Positions 61,805-64,000 of a DNA stretch of 64,000 nucleotides are shown piece by piece. The stretch comes from Pterobdella sp. o SKG-2022 (Eukaryota; Annelida; Clitellata; Hirudinida; Piscicolidae): positions 2,390,916 to 2,454,915 of the forward strand of contig OZ038326.1 in assembly GCA_964035795.1 (NCBI GenBank), given 5' to 3'. The notes beneath the pieces are model-generated. The model was not told where the DNA came from and ran no database searches. It saw only the letters and a program-made list of their open reading frames with translations. How positions within the stretch are numbered: position 1 is the first letter of the stretch; each line of letters starts with the position of its first letter. The position numbers were made by a program, and so were the translations under genes.

Positions 61805-62150
61805 AAAGTGGTCCTGGGCATTACGTTAAACTGCACCGAAGACAGCGTCTCCAATTTGAGACTGCTTTCCTGTTATAACCTGGATGACAGTAGACTTCGG
61901 TAACAGGTATCGACAAACTGATATCCTGGTATCGTTGTCATTTGGCTTGGCGGAGGATCATTCTTTATTGACAACGGCAAGGCAAACTGCCCAAGTGTGG
62001 AAACGGAGGTTCTTGAAATCTGATAGTTTCAAGTTGGACGTTAGCTTGGGCTGGCAGTTCTATGAAAACTTTGTCCCAACTAAAAATGGCTTTCATTAAC
62101 CAACTGCTGTATACCCCAGCTACTGGGACGCCTACAGCAGTATAATCATA
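61805..62150. other. GC-rich block with strong inverted repeats
   Basis: G+C is clearly higher than in the surrounding microsatellite-rich DNA. A 71-codon plus-strand frame (61884-62099) has balanced composition (MTVDFGNRYRQTDILVSL, QVWKRRFLKSDSF). The minus strand also shows a long frame (61970-62165; SSWLMKAIFSWDKVFIELP). Neither is recognised. Inverted repeats: ACCGAAG/CTTCGGT, AGCGTCTC/GAGACTGCT, CCTGTTA/TAACAGG and ACTGCTGTA/TACAGCAGT. It may be a transposon fragment, a structured RNA or an exon of an unknown gene. Confidence 0.35.
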
Positions 62151-62384
62151 TATGGATATTATTATTATTTATATTATTTAAAAGTGAATAAATCCTTATA
62201 TTATTATTAAATTTGAAACTTCCCTTTCCCAACCTCTTTATATTTTCTCCTTAGTATTTCCTTTTTCTCTTCATCATTTTTCATCATATTTTCTGCTGCC
62301 TTGGCAATTAGTAATTTTTTTTAAAAATTATTATTTTTTTATAATCATAAAACTTCTATGTTTATTAACATTAGTATTATTATA

Positions 62385-62595
62385 TATGTCAGCGCAGCTG
62401 TCAACCCTTATAAAAACAACTATTGTCATCACTACCACTACCAACACTCTCATCATCCTCACCACCAACACCACCATCATCATCTTCACCAACAACATCA
62501 TCATTTTTACCCCTACCACCCCCATTTGTCATCACCACTACTATCACCCCCATCGTTTGTCATCATCACCCCATCTCCACCATATTATGATAATA
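62385..62595. repeat. Imperfect CAT/CAC/ACC trinucleotide tract
   Basis: About 200 nt of CATCAC, ACCACC and CATCAT blocks with frequent changes. It creates an apparent His-rich frame (HHPHHQHHHHH) that continues into T-rich sequence as isoleucine/phenylalanine runs; I treat both as artefacts. Degenerate TTA-rich DNA follows to about 62900. Confidence 0.85.
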
Positions 62596-63229
62596 CCTTT
62601 CCATCAAAGACATCTTCGACATTGAAAGTCTTAAGAGCGTTCGGTGACAGCATTGACTGTCTGTTTAGCATGGCTAGCATTTCTAATACCTTAGTATTAT
62701 TTTTATTGTTATTATTTGTTATTCGTATTATTTTTTCACTTTCATGTTTTATTATCATTGTTATTATAATTTTTATTATTTATATTTCAATATGTTATAT
62801 TATTGATTATAATGTTATTATGTCGAATGTCAAAATTTATATTTTTATTACTATTTTTTATTATTTTAATAACTTGTCATATTGTTTTTTTCAAATCGAT
62901 ATTTTTAATGGTGGCATTAACGAAAACTTAGCCAATACTGTTGTCAAAATGTCCTTATGATCATCGATACATCAATTAAATTGGTTTTATTTGAGGTTTG
63001 TATGCATTCAATATATCAATAAAAATATATAAAAAATAAATATATAATAATCAATATGAATAATAAAAAAGAGATGTTTAATTATATAAATAAAAATAAT
63101 TGAAAATGGTGTATTATTATCAGTATAAAGATGAAAATAATATTTCTAATTATACAAATAAAAAAAATTAAAACTATGTTGTTATAAATATTATTTATGT
63201 TTTACTGAACCAATAAAAAATGTCTAGGG

Positions 63230-63809
63230 TTATATCCATAAAATTTGTGTTTTGCTGAAAACAACTTCATCTTCAGCCATTTCTTCTTCTTCAATAGTCT
63301 GTGCAACTGTGGGCTTATCATTCTCCATTTTTGCACTTGCTGAAAAAAAATTTTTCATAGAATTTAGTTTAAATATTGGAACTACTATATTCAAAGTAGC
63401 AGGTAAACTCAAAGATAAAACTGAGCTTTTACAAAAAGTTTAAAGCAATTATAAAAGTTAATTAATTCTGAAAAAAAGTGCTTTAAAAATTATTTTTGAC
63501 AAATGAAAAATTATATTTCAAGTAATTTTGTGTAATTTCGTTTAATTAAAAGTTGGGCTTTCAGTAATTTACTGACCTATCTGTCTTGTAATAGCCCTTA
63601 GCAATTCTGAGCAGTTTGGATTTAAGTGATGAAATATGTCCTACTATTTGTTCTATAGCTTAAGTTTTTAATTTTTTTATTCATTTTAAATGAATTTTTT
63701 TATAAGAATTTTCGATAATTATTCATGAATCTTGAATATGATGGTAATTTCTCAACTAACCCAGGAAAATAAGTATAAGTATCTTCATTTCCTTCAATCG
63801 ATACGCCAT
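63230..63809 (-). CDS. Small secreted acidic peptide gene, two exons (reconstructed)
   Basis: Exon 1 is 63809 down to 63761: ATG in good context (TAAAATGGCG), reading MAYRLKEMKILILIFL, then one base. The 5' splice site is G/GTTAGT and the 421-nt intron ends in TTTTTTTTCAG. Exon 2 is 63339 down to 63230: A-SAKMENDKPTVAQTI, EEEEMAEDE, VVFSKTQILWI, stop TAA. The join gives 52 residues: a classic signal peptide with a plausible cleavage site after FLASA, then an acidic mature peptide without cysteine. The intron interrupts the signal sequence just before the cleavage site. No family is recognised. Short secreted products built from tiny exons are known, for example, in parasitic flatworms, but membership is not shown here. 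The second exon is too short to be called alone; consistent phase and two good splice sites are the main support. Confidence 0.5.
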
Positions 63810-64000
63810 TTTAAAATTTCAATTAAAAATATTCTATTAAGAGTTTTATTTTAACGTTTTTAAACCGCCTTTTACATGCGCGATAATTAATCGTTTCTAA
63901 GACGACCATTAAAATGAAATACCATTAATAATCCAAACTAAAATAACAAACATTTGTTTTGGTAGCTAATTAAAAATTCAAAAAAATATATCTTTTAATA

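Noticed and set aside
62358..62960. 200-codon frame, His/Pro-rich then Ile/Phe-rich
   Set aside because: It results from a CAT/ACC repeat running into TTA-rich DNA. A short middle part (LKVLRAFGDSIDCLF) looks more ordinary but has no support.

Overview
This is nuclear DNA of an animal. It is roughly three quarters A+T by eye, and its protein-coding genes are interrupted by GT-AG introns. The gene families (presynaptic RIM-binding protein, SMYD-type SET/MYND protein, seven-repeat protocadherin) point to a bilaterian. Very high A+T, asparagine/lysine-rich proteins with long low-complexity insertions, and compact introns in the first gene would suit a flatworm or another A+T-rich invertebrate. 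The phylum is inference; nothing in the window fixes it.

Layout: (1) 161-3636, plus strand: the 3' part of a RIM-BP gene, ten exons covering the end of one FN3 domain, a complete FN3 domain, and the second and third SH3 domains to the stop codon. (2) 5615-8487, plus: a SMYD4-type gene with one very large exon and a small last exon that I reconstruct from splice sites and reading phase. (3) 8488-39640: about 31 kb with no gene I can support, holding one SINE, simple repeats, a 40-bp tandem duplication and a few coding-like islands. (4) 39641-54809, plus: a protocadherin in four exons, giving about 2005 residues with signal peptide, seven cadherin repeats, one membrane span and a proline/glutamine-rich tail. 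An 8.6-kb intron separates the tail exon from the membrane exon. (5) 54810-63229: 3' UTR, then a microsatellite-rich tract including a TAG repeat of about 0.6 kb and a GC-rich block with strong inverted repeats. (6) 63230-63809, minus: a reconstructed two-exon gene for a 52-residue acidic secreted peptide.

The most interesting items are: a family of tRNA-derived SINEs, two of whose three copies sit in sense orientation in introns just upstream of a 3' splice site; a roughly 250-residue lysine/arginine-rich insertion inside cadherin repeat 6; the small secreted-peptide gene at the right end; and two compositionally distinct islands (51.0-51.2 kb, rich in transcription-factor-like motifs, and 61.8-62.15 kb, able to form a pseudoknot and a long hairpin). 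The genes belong to different processes (synaptic vesicle release, lysine methylation, cell adhesion) and show no operon-like relationship. All sequence reading was done by eye, and splice junctions are predictions from AG/GT sites with consistent phase.
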